NCBI GenBank assembly: GCA_903822595.1 | Contig: CAIJPS010000107.1 | Coordinates: 1-33,779 of the forward strand | Length of the DNA stretch: 33,779 bases | Direction: 5' to 3' | From: an uncultured Chlorobiaceae bacterium | Lineage (GTDB): Bacteria; Bacteroidota; Chlorobiia; Chlorobiales; Chlorobiaceae | Shown: one piece after another, positions 26,270 through 33,779 of the stretch | Numbering within the stretch: the stretch's first letter is position 1 | Layout: each line of letters begins with the position of its first letter | Notes under the pieces: generated by a model | The model's database searches: none | Told to the model about the DNA's origin: nothing | The model's input: only the letters and a program-made list of their open reading frames with translations | Position numbers and translations under genes: made by a program

Positions 26270-26716
26270 ATGTCTGATATTATGGCGAAAAAAAACGGCA
26301 ATGCTTCCAAAAAGGACAATGAGGTTATGGAAGAACCTGTCCTGACAAAAACCTATCTAACCGATGAAGAACTTGAGCATTTTAAGCTATTGTTGCTGAA
26401 AAGGCGTGAAGAGGTGCTTCGTGATCTGGATATTCTGCGCTCTTCGCTTTCGGACGAAAATGTGGAAGACTCCATTAATTCCAACTACTCCATGCACATG
26501 GCCGATCACGGGACCGATACCATGGATCGCGAGCAGCGCTTCATGTTTATCGCCCGGGATGAAAAATATATCGGCTATATCGATCAGGCCCTTGACCGGA
26601 TACGGAACAAGGTCTATGGTATCTGTATCAAATCCGGCAAACCTATTCCGAAAAAGCGGCTTGAAGCGGTGCCGCACACCTCGGTCAGAATCGAGTTCAA
26701 GCAGGGGAAAAAGTAA
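26270..26716 (+). CDS. DksA/TraR-family regulator with degenerate zinc finger
   Basis: A 149-aa protein with a lysine-rich N-terminus, a coiled coil (about 35-70, ELEHFKLLLLKRREEVLRDL) and the family end VYGICIKSGKPIPKKRLEAV. DksA-type proteins bind the RNA polymerase secondary channel and act with ppGpp. Only one of the four zinc-finger cysteines remains (in GIC); the others are replaced (KSG and SVRIEF), so zinc is probably not bound. Similar cysteine-poor forms are usual in Bacteroidota/Chlorobiota. The start is uncertain: ATG at 26270 or 26282 (MAKKNG); the frame is open to a TTG at 26240, and none has a clear ribosome site. It lies 47 bp after ileS. Confidence 0.85.
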   Translation: MSDIMAKKNGNASKKDNEVMEEPVLTKTYLTDEELEHFKLLLLKRREEVLRDLDILRSSLSDENVEDSINSNYSMHMADHGTDTMDREQRFMFIARDEKYIGYIDQALDRIRNKVYGICIKSGKPIPKKRLEAVPHTSVRIEFKQGKK

Positions 26717-26799
26717 GGGGAGAGCGATGATGGCTGCTGCTATCATTTACAGGGCGGAGGAGGTGCGTACAGACGGGCTCCCCCCTTATGTTTTTCAGT
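26706..26799. terminator. Bidirectional terminator-like structure between dksA-like gene and purF
   Basis: The dksA-like gene and purF converge here. AAAAAGTAAGGGGAGAGC near 26708 pairs with GGGCTCCCCCCTTATGTTTT near 26779 as an imperfect long stem flanked by A and T runs. Inside is a second hairpin, ATGATGGC/GCTATCAT at 26727-26746. The long distance between the arms makes it less certain than a simple hairpin. Confidence 0.5.
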
Positions 26800-28288
26800 C
26801 GTTCTCGTCTTTGTCGGTTGTTGCATCGCTGACCTCAATAGGATAGTCGCCGCTGAAACAGGCGGTGCAGTAGCTGCAACTCTCTCCCTCAAATGAGGGT
26901 ACGCTGTTCATCAGTCCCTGCATTGAGAGGTATTTCAGTGAATCGACACCGATATATTCCCTGATCTTTTCTATCTCCTCCTCATCATTGTCAAGAGAAT
27001 CAAACATGTGGGTGAGGAGCTGCCGTTTGGTGGGGAAATCCATTCCATAAAAGCAGGGATTGGTGATTGGTGGAGAGCTGATGTGCAAATGAATTGCCTT
27101 TGGGTCAGCCTCACGGATCAGTTTGATCAGCATTTTGGCCGTTGTGCCGCGGACAATGGAGTCGTCGACAAGAATGATCGGCCGGTCGAGGAGCACACCG
27201 CGCACAATGTTGTATTTTGAGCGCACCTTGATGTCGCGGCTGTGAATGCCTGGCTGAATGAAGGTTCTCCCGACATAGTGGTTGCGGATAAGGCCGTGTT
27301 CAAACCGTGCCGGTCGCTCCATTTTAAGGCTTTCCCGAACAAAGCCGAGTGCAGCAGTATTGGATGAATCGGGAACACTGACAACGGTAAGCTCTTTTTC
27401 ACCGGGCTGGTGTTCGATTGAGGACTCTCTTGCAAGGTTTTTGCCGAGATTTCGTCTCACCTTGTCAACCGAGTGCTTGAAAATAAAGCTGTCAGGCCGG
27501 GCAAAATAGACATATTCGAAAATACAGCGCGCCTTGCGCTTCGAGGGTGGCAGAAAGAGTGAGGTAGGCTTTTCGTTTGCTATCGCCAAATGGTCAATCA
27601 GGAGGATTTCACCCGGTTCGATATCACGGATATACTCAGCCTGGATGATGTCGAAGGCGCAGGTTTCACTGGCTACGATATAGGCAAGCTCTCCGGTGAG
27701 AGGATCAACCTTTTTGCCGAGAGCGAGCGGTCTGAATCCGTAGGGATCCCTCGCAGCGATCATCTGGTTGTTCGCAAGAAGCACCATGGAGTAGGCGCCC
27801 TGAACCTGCAACAAGGCTTCGTAGAGCTGGTGAATCGGCTCTTTTTCACGACTTCGCGCTGCCAGGTGCGGGATGATTTCGGTATCTGATGAGGCCTGGA
27901 AGATAACGCCAAGCTCTGTCAACTCGCGCCGAAGCGCACGGGAGTTGGTCAGGTTTCCGTTATGTGCAATGGCAAGACTACCGGATCGGTAGGTAAGGGA
28001 AAATGGCTGAACATTGCTTACCGATGAGGAGGAACCAGTGGTCGAATAACGGTTATGGCCTATTGCGGCATAACCGCCAAGTCGTTCAAAAACAGTTTCA
28101 TCCCTGAAAACCTCCGCAACCAAACCCATCCCTTTATGCTGTTTGAAAAGGGTTTTCTTCTTGACCTTGTTGTATTCTGCTACGACTATACCTGCGGCTT
28201 CCTGTCCCCTGTGCTGCAGTGAGTACAGTCCATAGAAGGTATCTTCCGCGGGAGTTTTTGAATTAAAAACACCGAAAACTCCACACAT
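26795..28288 (-). CDS. purF: Amidophosphoribosyltransferase
   Basis: A 497-aa enzyme for the first committed step of purine synthesis (PRPP plus glutamine to phosphoribosylamine). I start at the ATG at 28288 because it gives M-C-GVFGVF with the N-terminal nucleophile Cys2; the frame is open back to 28363. LQHRGQEAAG and GHNRYSTTG form the glutaminase site; ILVDDSIVRGTT is the PRPP loop. Cysteines in KARCIFEYVYF, NPCFYGMDFP and SYCTACFSGDYP match the four [4Fe-4S] ligands of the Bacillus-type enzyme, so it should be oxygen-labile. Unlike the Bacillus enzyme it has no propeptide before the cysteine. It converges with the dksA-like gene. Confidence 0.96.
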   Translation of the reverse strand: MCGVFGVFNSKTPAEDTFYGLYSLQHRGQEAAGIVVAEYNKVKKKTLFKQHKGMGLVAEVFRDETVFERLGGYAAIGHNRYSTTGSSSSVSNVQPFSLTYRSGSLAIAHNGNLTNSRALRRELTELGVIFQASSDTEIIPHLAARSREKEPIHQLYEALLQVQGAYSMVLLANNQMIAARDPYGFRPLALGKKVDPLTGELAYIVASETCAFDIIQAEYIRDIEPGEILLIDHLAIANEKPTSLFLPPSKRKARCIFEYVYFARPDSFIFKHSVDKVRRNLGKNLARESSIEHQPGEKELTVVSVPDSSNTAALGFVRESLKMERPARFEHGLIRNHYVGRTFIQPGIHSRDIKVRSKYNIVRGVLLDRPIILVDDSIVRGTTAKMLIKLIREADPKAIHLHISSPPITNPCFYGMDFPTKRQLLTHMFDSLDNDEEEIEKIREYIGVDSLKYLSMQGLMNSVPSFEGESCSYCTACFSGDYPIEVSDATTDKDEND

Positions 28289-28581
28289 AAGTAATGGTAT
28301 GTTAAAATTGAGAAAACCGGCATAACAACCTGAACACTGATGCGAATGAACATAACCATTCAAACTCTAAATTGAAAATAATCGTTGCAGTTGTTCATGC
28401 TGATTGTGCTCAATCCCCTCTCCTGCTTTGGCAAGCTTTTGTTCGTGGAGTAAAAAGAGGTGACTCTTCGATTATGATGTTTCGTTTCACCGGAAAATTG
28501 TCTTTTCCATGAAGAGGGTTATATTTTCCAAAGCAGTAAAAAGATCCACTTTTTTAAATAATGTATTCATCAGGCACCAAA

Positions 28582-29106
28582 ATGGCAGCAATAACAAAAA
28601 AAACTCCGAAGCCTCCTGGAATCGCAATATGGGTTTTGGTAACCCTTCTTTGGGGTACTGTTTTTTTCTGGACATCGATTATCATGTTGCAGCTTGCCTC
28701 ATACAGGCTTCAGGAGGGCTTTTTCAACCCGTCAGGGAGCGAGCAGTGGAAGGTGTATGGAATACAGGTTGTTGTGCTGATCCTTTTCGCTCTTGTGGCC
28801 ATGATGGTAAAAAATCTGTTTGAGCCTGGAGGTCAAAAACAGATAGCGCGGTGGCAGAATATATCGGAAGGCAAGGGTGAAAAAATTTTTATCTCTTTTG
28901 CAGGAAGTCTGGCAACCAGTTTCTTCTTTACGGTACTTACAGCCCTGACCTTTCTTGGTGGCTCAGCTTTTCTTGGCTTTGTGGTTGATTTGACCGTTCC
29001 GGTTGTTTTTCTTGCCGCACTCTTCAATATTGCAGCAGGTATTACGGCATCAGTGATTGTGGGCGTTATTTTTCTGATTGCAAAGGTTGGCTGGAAAAAG
29101 GGGTGA
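28582..29106 (+). CDS. Four-helix membrane protein, unknown function
   Basis: A 174-aa protein from the ATG at 28582 (MAAITKKTPKPPG); an in-frame ATG at 28561 would add seven residues. It has a basic, proline-containing N-terminus and about four hydrophobic helices (near 15-37, 62-80, 103-127 and 133-168), with a polar loop of K, G and E between the second and third. It ends in GWKKG. No family is recognised and no catalytic motif is seen. It is a single gene between the divergent purF and the tRNA gene, with no clear functional context. Confidence 0.7.
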   Translation: MAAITKKTPKPPGIAIWVLVTLLWGTVFFWTSIIMLQLASYRLQEGFFNPSGSEQWKVYGIQVVVLILFALVAMMVKNLFEPGGQKQIARWQNISEGKGEKIFISFAGSLATSFFFTVLTALTFLGGSAFLGFVVDLTVPVVFLAALFNIAAGITASVIVGVIFLIAKVGWKKG

Positions 29107-29186
29107 AGGGTATGGGCAATCCCTTGTGGTTGCCCGATTGCGAAAGTGGGCCGCAAAACAGGGGGGAAGGGAACAGGCAGAAAAAC

Positions 29187-29219
29187 AAAAAAGCACAGTG
29201 TTTATGACTGCGCTTTTTT
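29187..29219 (-). terminator. Terminator of tRNA-Ala (bidirectional)
   Basis: AAAAAAGC, A, CAGT pairs with ACTG, C, GCTTTTTT around a 7-base loop. On the minus strand it follows the tRNA gene by about 12 bases and ends in a T-run; on the plus strand it can terminate the membrane-protein gene, as both flanks are A/T runs. Confidence 0.78.
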
Positions 29220-29231
29220 GTTTTTTTTCTG

Positions 29232-29304
29232 TGGAGCTAAGGAGATTCGAACTCCTGACCCTTTGCATGCCATGCAAATGCTCTACCAACTGAGCTATAG
29301 CCCC
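29232..29304 (-). tRNA. tRNA-Ala (anticodon GGC)
   Basis: The minus strand folds as a cloverleaf of 73 nt: acceptor GGGGCTA/TAGCTCC (one G-U pair), D arm AGCTCAGTTGGTAGAGC, anticodon stem TTTGC/GCAAA with loop ATGGCAT (anticodon GGC, for GCC/GCU alanine codons), and T arm AGGAGTTCGAATCTCCT. The discriminator is A. The next bases are CAG, so the CCA end is not encoded and must be added by the CCA enzyme. Confidence 0.96.
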
Positions 29305-29317
29305 GTTTCCAGCTCTA

Positions 29318-29346
29318 AGTAAAAGAAAAAAAACTTGTTTTTGCAA
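29318..29346 (-). promoter_or_regulatory. Candidate promoter of tRNA-Ala
   Basis: On the minus strand TTGCAA (29341-29346) and TTTACT (29318-29323) are 17 bp apart and the tRNA 5' end lies 13 bases downstream of the -10 box, a normal arrangement for a tRNA promoter. The -10 box matches the consensus at 4 of 6 positions. Confidence 0.4.
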
Positions 29347-29401
29347 CTTGTTTTGCTGATTCTTTCAGTGAGACGCTGTTATTAATACCAAATATACTGT
29401 C

Positions 29402-30283
29402 ATGTCACTCTTGTTTGTCGTCAGGGAAGGTTTTTCGAGTATTGGACGGGCGAAACTGCCAGCAGCCATTACGGTGACGACCAGTTTTTTTGCTCTTGTG
29501 CTGCTTGCTCTTTTCAGTACAGTCTCCTTGAGTTTTCTGGATGTCATCAAAGAACTGCATAGCCGTGTCGAGCTTGAGGTTTTTCTCAGTGAATCCATGA
29601 AAGAGCCTCAGGCAATGGATGCGCTCCAACAGGTAAAGTCGCTCAAGGGAGTGCGTGAGGCTCTTTATATTTCAAAGGATGAGGCAGCGCAGACGTTTAC
29701 TCATGATTTTGGGGAGGATATTGTCAAAATTCTTGGATCAAATCCGCTGCCGCGCTCCATCAGACTGAAATTCAACCCTGAATATGCACGTCCTGACAGT
29801 ATCGAGCGGATCGTTCCGCAAATCCAGGCAATAGCTCCAGGTGTTGATATTCGCTATAATCAGTTGTTTCTTGATCAGATTGAGCAGAATGCCCGGCTCT
29901 TTACCCTGGTGACTGGTGGCATAGGCATCTTGATTTCACTGGCAACCATTGTGCTGATAGGGTACACAATCCAGTTGGCAATGTACTCAAGACAGGAAAA
30001 GATAAGGACCATGCGTCTGGTCGGTGCTACGGGCTGGTTCATCGGTGCCCCCTATATCATCGAAGGGGCACTTCAGGGTCTTCTTTCCGGATTGCTTGCG
30101 GCAGGAGCGCTCTGGCTGATCGCCGATCAACTGCTCTTCCGCTATGAGCCGCTTCTTTATGCTGTGGTGCAACCTTCAGCACTCCTTGTTTTCCCAGCCA
30201 CGGTGGTGCTTGGCCTTCTCCTCGGTATTTTTGGCAGTGCACTCTCGGTGAGCAAGTATCTCAGAGCCGTTTCAAAGCGGTAG
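29402..30283 (+). CDS. ftsX: Cell division ABC-transporter-like protein FtsX
   Basis: A 293-aa FtsX with four membrane segments (about 20-45, 165-190, 212-240 and 250-275) and a large periplasmic loop after the first, as normal for FtsX. The loop has VELEVFLSE and a KSLKGVREALYISKDEAA-type segment of the ECD; the cytoplasmic loop before helix 3 has RQEKIRTMRLVGATGWFI, a FtsX signature. FtsX works with the ATPase FtsE to activate peptidoglycan hydrolases at the septum. FtsE is not next to it here. It starts 97 bp after the divergent tRNA gene and converges with nfo, only 6 bp away. Confidence 0.93.
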   Translation: MSLLFVVREGFSSIGRAKLPAAITVTTSFFALVLLALFSTVSLSFLDVIKELHSRVELEVFLSESMKEPQAMDALQQVKSLKGVREALYISKDEAAQTFTHDFGEDIVKILGSNPLPRSIRLKFNPEYARPDSIERIVPQIQAIAPGVDIRYNQLFLDQIEQNARLFTLVTGGIGILISLATIVLIGYTIQLAMYSRQEKIRTMRLVGATGWFIGAPYIIEGALQGLLSGLLAAGALWLIADQLLFRYEPLLYAVVQPSALLVFPATVVLGLLLGIFGSALSVSKYLRAVSKR

Positions 30284-30289
30284 CCGCTC

Positions 30290-31132
30290 CTATTTTGCAA
30301 GAGAGTAGAGGAGGTTAATCTCTTCGCTCCAGACATCGGAATCCGGTGTTTCAAGGATCAAGGGAATCTCTTCACAGGCAGGATTATTCATGATCCATGT
30401 GAAAGCATCCATCCCTATCGTTCCCTTGCCGATACTTGCATGACGGTCAATTCGGCTGCCAAGTGGCTGCATGGCGTCATTGAGGTGCATCCCGCGCAGG
30501 TAGTGGAGTCCCACAATCCGGTCGAACTCGCTGAAGGTGGACTCAATTGCTGCGGTTGATTGCAGATCGTAACCGCTGGCGAAGAGGTGGCAGGTATCGA
30601 GGCAGACTCCGACTCTTGTTTTATCTTCAATCCGGTCAACAAGAAAGGCCAACTGTTCAAACCGGTTCCCGAGGTTGGTGCCCTGTCCGGCTGTATTCTC
30701 AATCACAGCAGTGACGCTTTTTGTTGCATCAAGCGCCATATTGATGGATTCAGCAATAAGCTGTAAGCATCGCTCTTCCTCAATTTCCTTCAGGTGGCTT
30801 CCCGGATGAAAGTTCAGCAAAAGCAATCCGAGCTCTTCAGCTCGCTGCATCTCCTCAATAAAAGCTTCACGCGCACGCTGGAGCTTCTCAGGGTCGGGAC
30901 TGCCAAGGTTGATCAGATAGCTGTCGTGCGGCAGGATGTGCTCAGGGCGGAACCCTCCATCATCACAGTTTTTCCGGAAAGCATCAATTGAGGATGTCGT
31001 CAGTTTCGGTGCTTTCCACTGCCTCTGGTTTTTGGTAAAGAGGGCAAATGCTTTTGCCCCGATGCTGGTCGCCTGAAGCGGAGCATTTTCCACTCCTCCG
31101 GCAGTACTGACATGTGCTCCAACCCGTTTCAT
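30290..31132 (-). CDS. nfo: Endonuclease IV (AP endonuclease)
   Basis: A 280-aa TIM-barrel enzyme that cuts DNA at abasic sites in base excision repair. Metal and active-site motifs are visible: GAHVSTAGG near the N-terminus, [62 protein letters not shown] and ILETPDSD. The ATG at 31132 (MKRVGAHVS) is the normal family start; the frame also has a TTG two codons upstream. It converges with ftsX. Confidence 0.96.
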   Translation of the reverse strand: MKRVGAHVSTAGGVENAPLQATSIGAKAFALFTKNQRQWKAPKLTTSSIDAFRKNCDDGGFRPEHILPHDSYLINLGSPDPEKLQRAREAFIEEMQRAEELGLLLLNFHPGSHLKEIEEERCLQLIAESINMALDATKSVTAVIENTAGQGTNLGNRFEQLAFLVDRIEDKTRVGVCLDTCHLFASGYDLQSTAAIESTFSEFDRIVGLHYLRGMHLNDAMQPLGSRIDRHASIGKGTIGMDAFTWIMNNPACEEIPLILETPDSDVWSEEINLLYSLAK

Positions 31133-31158
31133 AGTCAAAAATAAAAAATGAGGGAAAT

Positions 31159-32169
31159 TTAGTCGGCAGCGCCGAATTTTTTTGCCTGTCCGGCAGTGAG
31201 ATTCAGGGTTTCACGGACAGCGAATGAACTTCCCTTGGAGGAGGATGTTGAAAGCATCTCGCCAAGAAGCCCGGTCGAAAAAAGCTGAACTCCAAGAATG
31301 AGCAGCAGGATACCGAGAAAAAGAATCGGGCGGTTGCTGACCGGTTTGTTCAGCAGGATTTTATCGAGTGTGATGTAAAGGCTGATGATAAAGCCGGAAA
31401 AAAAGCTTATGAGACCGGTCATACCAAAAAAATGCATGGGACGGCGAAGGTATCGGGTAATGAAAAGCACCGAGAGAAAGTCGAAAAGCCCTGAAAAAAA
31501 GCGGGAGGAGCCGTATTTGGTCATGCCGAACTTTCTTGCACGGTGGCTTACCGGCAGCTCGGCAATCCGGAACCCCATCCACTTGGCGAGCACCGGAATA
31601 TAGCGGTGCATATCGCCATGCAGTTCCAGCCTTCTGGTCACCTCTTTGCGGTAAACCTTCAGCCCGCAGTTGAAATCGTGAATGGTGATGCCGGTAAAGA
31701 GGCGTGTTACAGTATTGAAGAGCTTCGACGGGATGGTTTTGGAGAGCGGATCCTTGCGCTGCTGTTTCCATCCGCTGACCAGATCATACCCCTCCTGCAC
31801 TTTTTTGATCATCTCCTTGATGGCAAAAGGGTCATCCTGCAGATCGGCATCAATGGTGCAGACATAATCACCCGTCGCAGCCATAAAGCCTGCCGATAGT
31901 GCCGCTGTTTTCCCGAAATTTCTCTGGAAGGAGATCAGGCGAAGTTCTGGCCGTTCAGGAATCATGCTGCCGATCAGCACGCACGAATCGTCAGTTGAGC
32001 CATCGTCAACAAGGATAATTTCGAAAATGAATGGCTCCACAAAGAGTTTGCGCAGTTCGTCTTCTTGCATGGCAGCATAAAGTTGCCCGATCAATTCAGG
32101 AATAGATTCCCGTTCATTAAAGAGGGGAACAATAACAGAGAGCGAAGTCAAATGAACAATAATTGACAA
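31159..32169 (-). CDS. Family 2 glycosyltransferase with two C-terminal membrane helices
   Basis: A GT2-A protein of 336 aa, of the DPM1/ArnC/GtrB-like type that loads a sugar onto undecaprenyl phosphate. Motifs: [57 protein letters not shown] and [14 protein letters not shown]. Two hydrophobic segments near residues 238-262 and 278-304 anchor it. The start is a TTG at 32169; a second TTG at 32151 is possible, and no ATG or clear ribosome site exists. It lies 26 bp upstream of nfo on the same strand. The donor and final glycan are not known; it may use products of the sugar cluster upstream. Confidence 0.88.
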   Translation of the reverse strand: MSIIVHLTSLSVIVPLFNERESIPELIGQLYAAMQEDELRKLFVEPFIFEIILVDDGSTDDSCVLIGSMIPERPELRLISFQRNFGKTAALSAGFMAATGDYVCTIDADLQDDPFAIKEMIKKVQEGYDLVSGWKQQRKDPLSKTIPSKLFNTVTRLFTGITIHDFNCGLKVYRKEVTRRLELHGDMHRYIPVLAKWMGFRIAELPVSHRARKFGMTKYGSSRFFSGLFDFLSVLFITRYLRRPMHFFGMTGLISFFSGFIISLYITLDKILLNKPVSNRPILFLGILLLILGVQLFSTGLLGEMLSTSSSKGSSFAVRETLNLTAGQAKKFGAAD

Positions 32170-32185
32170 TGGAAATTAACCGTAG

Positions 32186-32205
32186 GGGCGGGGTCATCCC
32201 GCCCC
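32186..32205. repeat. GC-rich 20-bp dispersed inverted repeat, copy 2
   Basis: Identical over 20 bases to the copy at 725-744, in the space between queE and the glycosyltransferase gene. The flanks (GTAGG on the left, CCCATC on the right) are similar but not equal. Confidence 0.65.
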
Positions 32206-32233
32206 CCATCATTAAGCACAACGTATAGCCAAA

Positions 32234-32273
32234 AGGTAATGAGTTGAAGGGGTAAACCCAAACACCATTACCT
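32234..32273 (-). terminator. Hairpin at the end of queE
   Basis: AGGTAATG (32234-32241) pairs with CATTACCT (32266-32273), with inner GGGGT/AACCC-like pairs around 32249-32259. It touches the queE stop codon and has no T-run, so it may be a transcript-end stabiliser and not a strict terminator. Confidence 0.4.
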
Positions 32274-32944
32274 CATACCCCCCGCCTGCCAGGATCCCAG
32301 ATACATTTATGCAACTGGAGCTGCATCCTCGCCCGGAGCCTATCGCGCAGCATCCATTCGGCAAGTTCAGCCGGATCAAGTTTTCCAAATGAAACGCCCA
32401 TCATGATGGTAAAAGAATCCATCAAACCGTGTTCCTGCAGAAGCGCCGTTGCCCACGCATAATCCTCCTCGCAGGCAACAACAATCTTGAACTCAAAGCT
32501 CTGGCGGTGGAGTGGCTCAGCGGCAAGCGCAAGCTCAATGTTTTCAGGATTGTTCTGATCGCAGACCCCCGATGATGGCGGTTTCAGGTCAATGATTTTA
32601 TGCACCCGGCTGTCAACCCTGGCAACCGAGAGAAAGCCGCCGGTCTCAAGCAGCACCTTCTGCTCCAGATCGCAGAGCTGCCGCATGAGGCTGTACACGG
32701 CAGGCTGGAAAAGCGGCTCACCCCCGGTGACCTCAATAAAAGGCGCCTGAAATACAAGTGCTTTTTGCACAACCTCCTCTATCCCAAGCTTGACTCTGTC
32801 ACCTTCAGCATAGGCGGTATCGCAGCCAATGCAGCCATGACCGCACCCCGCAAGCCGTATGAAAGCGCAGGGCCATCCCGCAAAGGACGACTCCCCCTGG
32901 ATGGAGTGAAAAATCTCACTGATATTCAGCGTTCCAGCGCTCAT
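32273..32944 (-). CDS. queE: 7-carboxy-7-deazaguanine synthase (radical SAM)
   Basis: A 223-aa radical SAM enzyme that contracts the ring of 6-carboxy-tetrahydropterin to CDG in queuosine synthesis. The N-terminus has EIFHSIQGESSFAGWPCAFI then RLAGCGHGCIGCDTAY, with the cluster cysteines as CX3CX2C. VTGGEPLFQP is the SAM-binding GGE motif; LLETGGF and DLKPPSSG also fit QueE. The start codon overlaps the purN stop (ATGA), so the two are translationally coupled, although queuosine and purine synthesis are linked only through GTP. Confidence 0.94.
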   Translation of the reverse strand: MSAGTLNISEIFHSIQGESSFAGWPCAFIRLAGCGHGCIGCDTAYAEGDRVKLGIEEVVQKALVFQAPFIEVTGGEPLFQPAVYSLMRQLCDLEQKVLLETGGFLSVARVDSRVHKIIDLKPPSSGVCDQNNPENIELALAAEPLHRQSFEFKIVVACEEDYAWATALLQEHGLMDSFTIMMGVSFGKLDPAELAEWMLRDRLRARMQLQLHKCIWDPGRRGV

Positions 32945-33543
32945 GAGTGCTGTTCCGCAAGCAGTTTTTCAAGGGCATCCGGGTAAAGCTGGTGTTCACA
33001 TGCAAGCACTCTCGCTGCAAGAAGCTCCGGCGTGTCGCCCTGTAAAACCGGTACCGCTCTTTGCAGCAAAATTTTCCCCTTGTCATACTCCTCGTTGACA
33101 AAGTGCACCGTCGCTCCGCTCTGCGTTTCGCCAGCCTCAAGCACCGCACTGTGCACATACATGCCATACATCCCCTCACCCCCAAATTTCGGCAGCAAGG
33201 CAGGATGGATATTGAGCATCTTGTCCGGAAACGCCCTGACGACCGCGTCCGGCACCTTCCGCATATAGCCCGCAAGCAGAACAATGTCGATCTGCGCATC
33301 CTTCAGACGCTTTACCATCGCGGCAGCAAACTCATCAAAGGTGCCAAACTGTTTTTCCGTGATATGCACCGTCGCAATGCCATGTTCGCGAGCAAACTCC
33401 ATCGCTCCGCACTGTGAACGGTTTGAAAGACAGAGCACGACTTCCGCATTGAGCGGCTTTTCCGCAATTGAGCGGTAAATCGACTTGAAATTGCTGCCTC
33501 CGCCGGAGCAAAAGACCGCAATACGGGTTTTGTGGGTAGTCAT
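32941..33543 (-). CDS. purN: Phosphoribosylglycinamide formyltransferase
   Basis: A 200-aa GART enzyme that formylates GAR with 10-formyl-tetrahydrofolate in purine synthesis. Visible: VFCSGGGSNFKSI (phosphate-binding), LLAGYMRKVP, the catalytic N and H in NIHPALLPKFGGEGMYG, HSAVLEAGETQSGATVHFV and the catalytic D in NEEYDKG. Length and order are normal. It overlaps queE by four bases (ATGA). Confidence 0.96.
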   Translation of the reverse strand: MTTHKTRIAVFCSGGGSNFKSIYRSIAEKPLNAEVVLCLSNRSQCGAMEFAREHGIATVHITEKQFGTFDEFAAAMVKRLKDAQIDIVLLAGYMRKVPDAVVRAFPDKMLNIHPALLPKFGGEGMYGMYVHSAVLEAGETQSGATVHFVNEEYDKGKILLQRAVPVLQGDTPELLAARVLACEHQLYPDALEKLLAEQHS

Positions 33544-33620
33544 GTGGATGTAGTATTATTCTCTGATGTTATTCTCTGCGCCACAGGATAGCATTGTTGC
33601 TGTGTAATTGTTCGAGTTGT

Positions 33621-33779
33621 TCATGGACAGGCCTTCAGCAGTTTGGGGTTTGAGGTAATGACCTCGATGCCGCCAGTCTGAAAGTCTACATCGTTTGTGA
33701 GCAGCTTCAGGTTTTGTTGCTTGCAGATGTCGGTCAGTACTGCGTCGTTAAAGTCTTTCATACCCGATCCAAAATCAGA
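33621..33779 (-). CDS. PIN-domain (VapC-like) protein, C-terminal part
   Basis: The frame is open at the right edge; the last 52 residues are visible: SDFGSGMKDFNDAVLTDICK, then LKLLTNDVDFQTGGIEVITS and NPKLLKACP. The acidic D-F-N-D-A and the T-N-D-x-D-F pair are the C-terminal acidic residues of PIN-domain RNases, often VapC toxins in toxin-antitoxin pairs. The rest of the protein and any antitoxin lie outside, so the toxin role is only probable. Confidence 0.75.
   Translation of the reverse strand, partial: SDFGSGMKDFNDAVLTDICKQQNLKLLTNDVDFQTGGIEVITSNPKLLKACP

Overview
The window looks like a chromosomal segment of a green sulfur bacterium (Chlorobiaceae). The main evidence is a BchF/BchV-type vinyl-bacteriochlorophyllide hydratase just upstream of a form IV RuBisCO-like protein (RLP) that closely matches, from memory, the Chlorobaculum tepidum RLP, plus a small protein resembling the CsmB/CsmF chlorosome envelope family. 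Genus and species cannot be settled from sequence reading alone; Chlorobium or Pelodictyon is a reasonable guess.

Layout. (1) 1-1171: the 3' end of a TPR gene made of near-identical 126-bp repeats, and an unrecognised 139-aa gene on the minus strand. (2) 1294-7977: bchV-like gene, a small membrane protein, then a compact same-strand enzyme cluster: class II aldolase-SDR fusion, LsrF-like thiolase/aldolase, RLP, a second SDR, and an LptE-like lipoprotein. (3) 8078-15432: an accessory region with a HEPN-like protein, the wreck of a GNAT acetyltransferase gene, a response regulator with a premature amber codon, two kinase 3' fragments joined head to head at a 12-bp palindrome, and two intact PAS/GAF histidine kinases flanking a flavoprotein gene. 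(4) 15732-22434: nucleotide-sugar genes rmlA, rmlC, an unknown small ORF, rmlD, rmlB, galE and manC, supplying dTDP-rhamnose, UDP-galactose and GDP-mannose for surface polysaccharide. (5) 22579-33543: chlorosome-like small protein, ileS, DksA-like regulator, purF (-), a membrane protein, tRNA-Ala(GGC) (-), ftsX, nfo (-), GT2 glycosyltransferase (-), queE and purN (-). (6) The right edge cuts a PIN-domain gene (-).

How genes work together. The RLP cluster looks like one catabolic or salvage module for a phosphorylated sugar: an isomerase-like RLP, two carbon-carbon cleaving enzymes of different classes, and two NAD(P)-dependent dehydrogenases. Its substrate is unknown, and this is the best candidate for an undescribed pathway in the window. 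The signalling region is a family of recently related kinases in which recombination has produced both working and broken copies. The right third is mostly housekeeping. There ileS is notable for an IleRS2-type enzyme whose HIGH motif reads GVHH.
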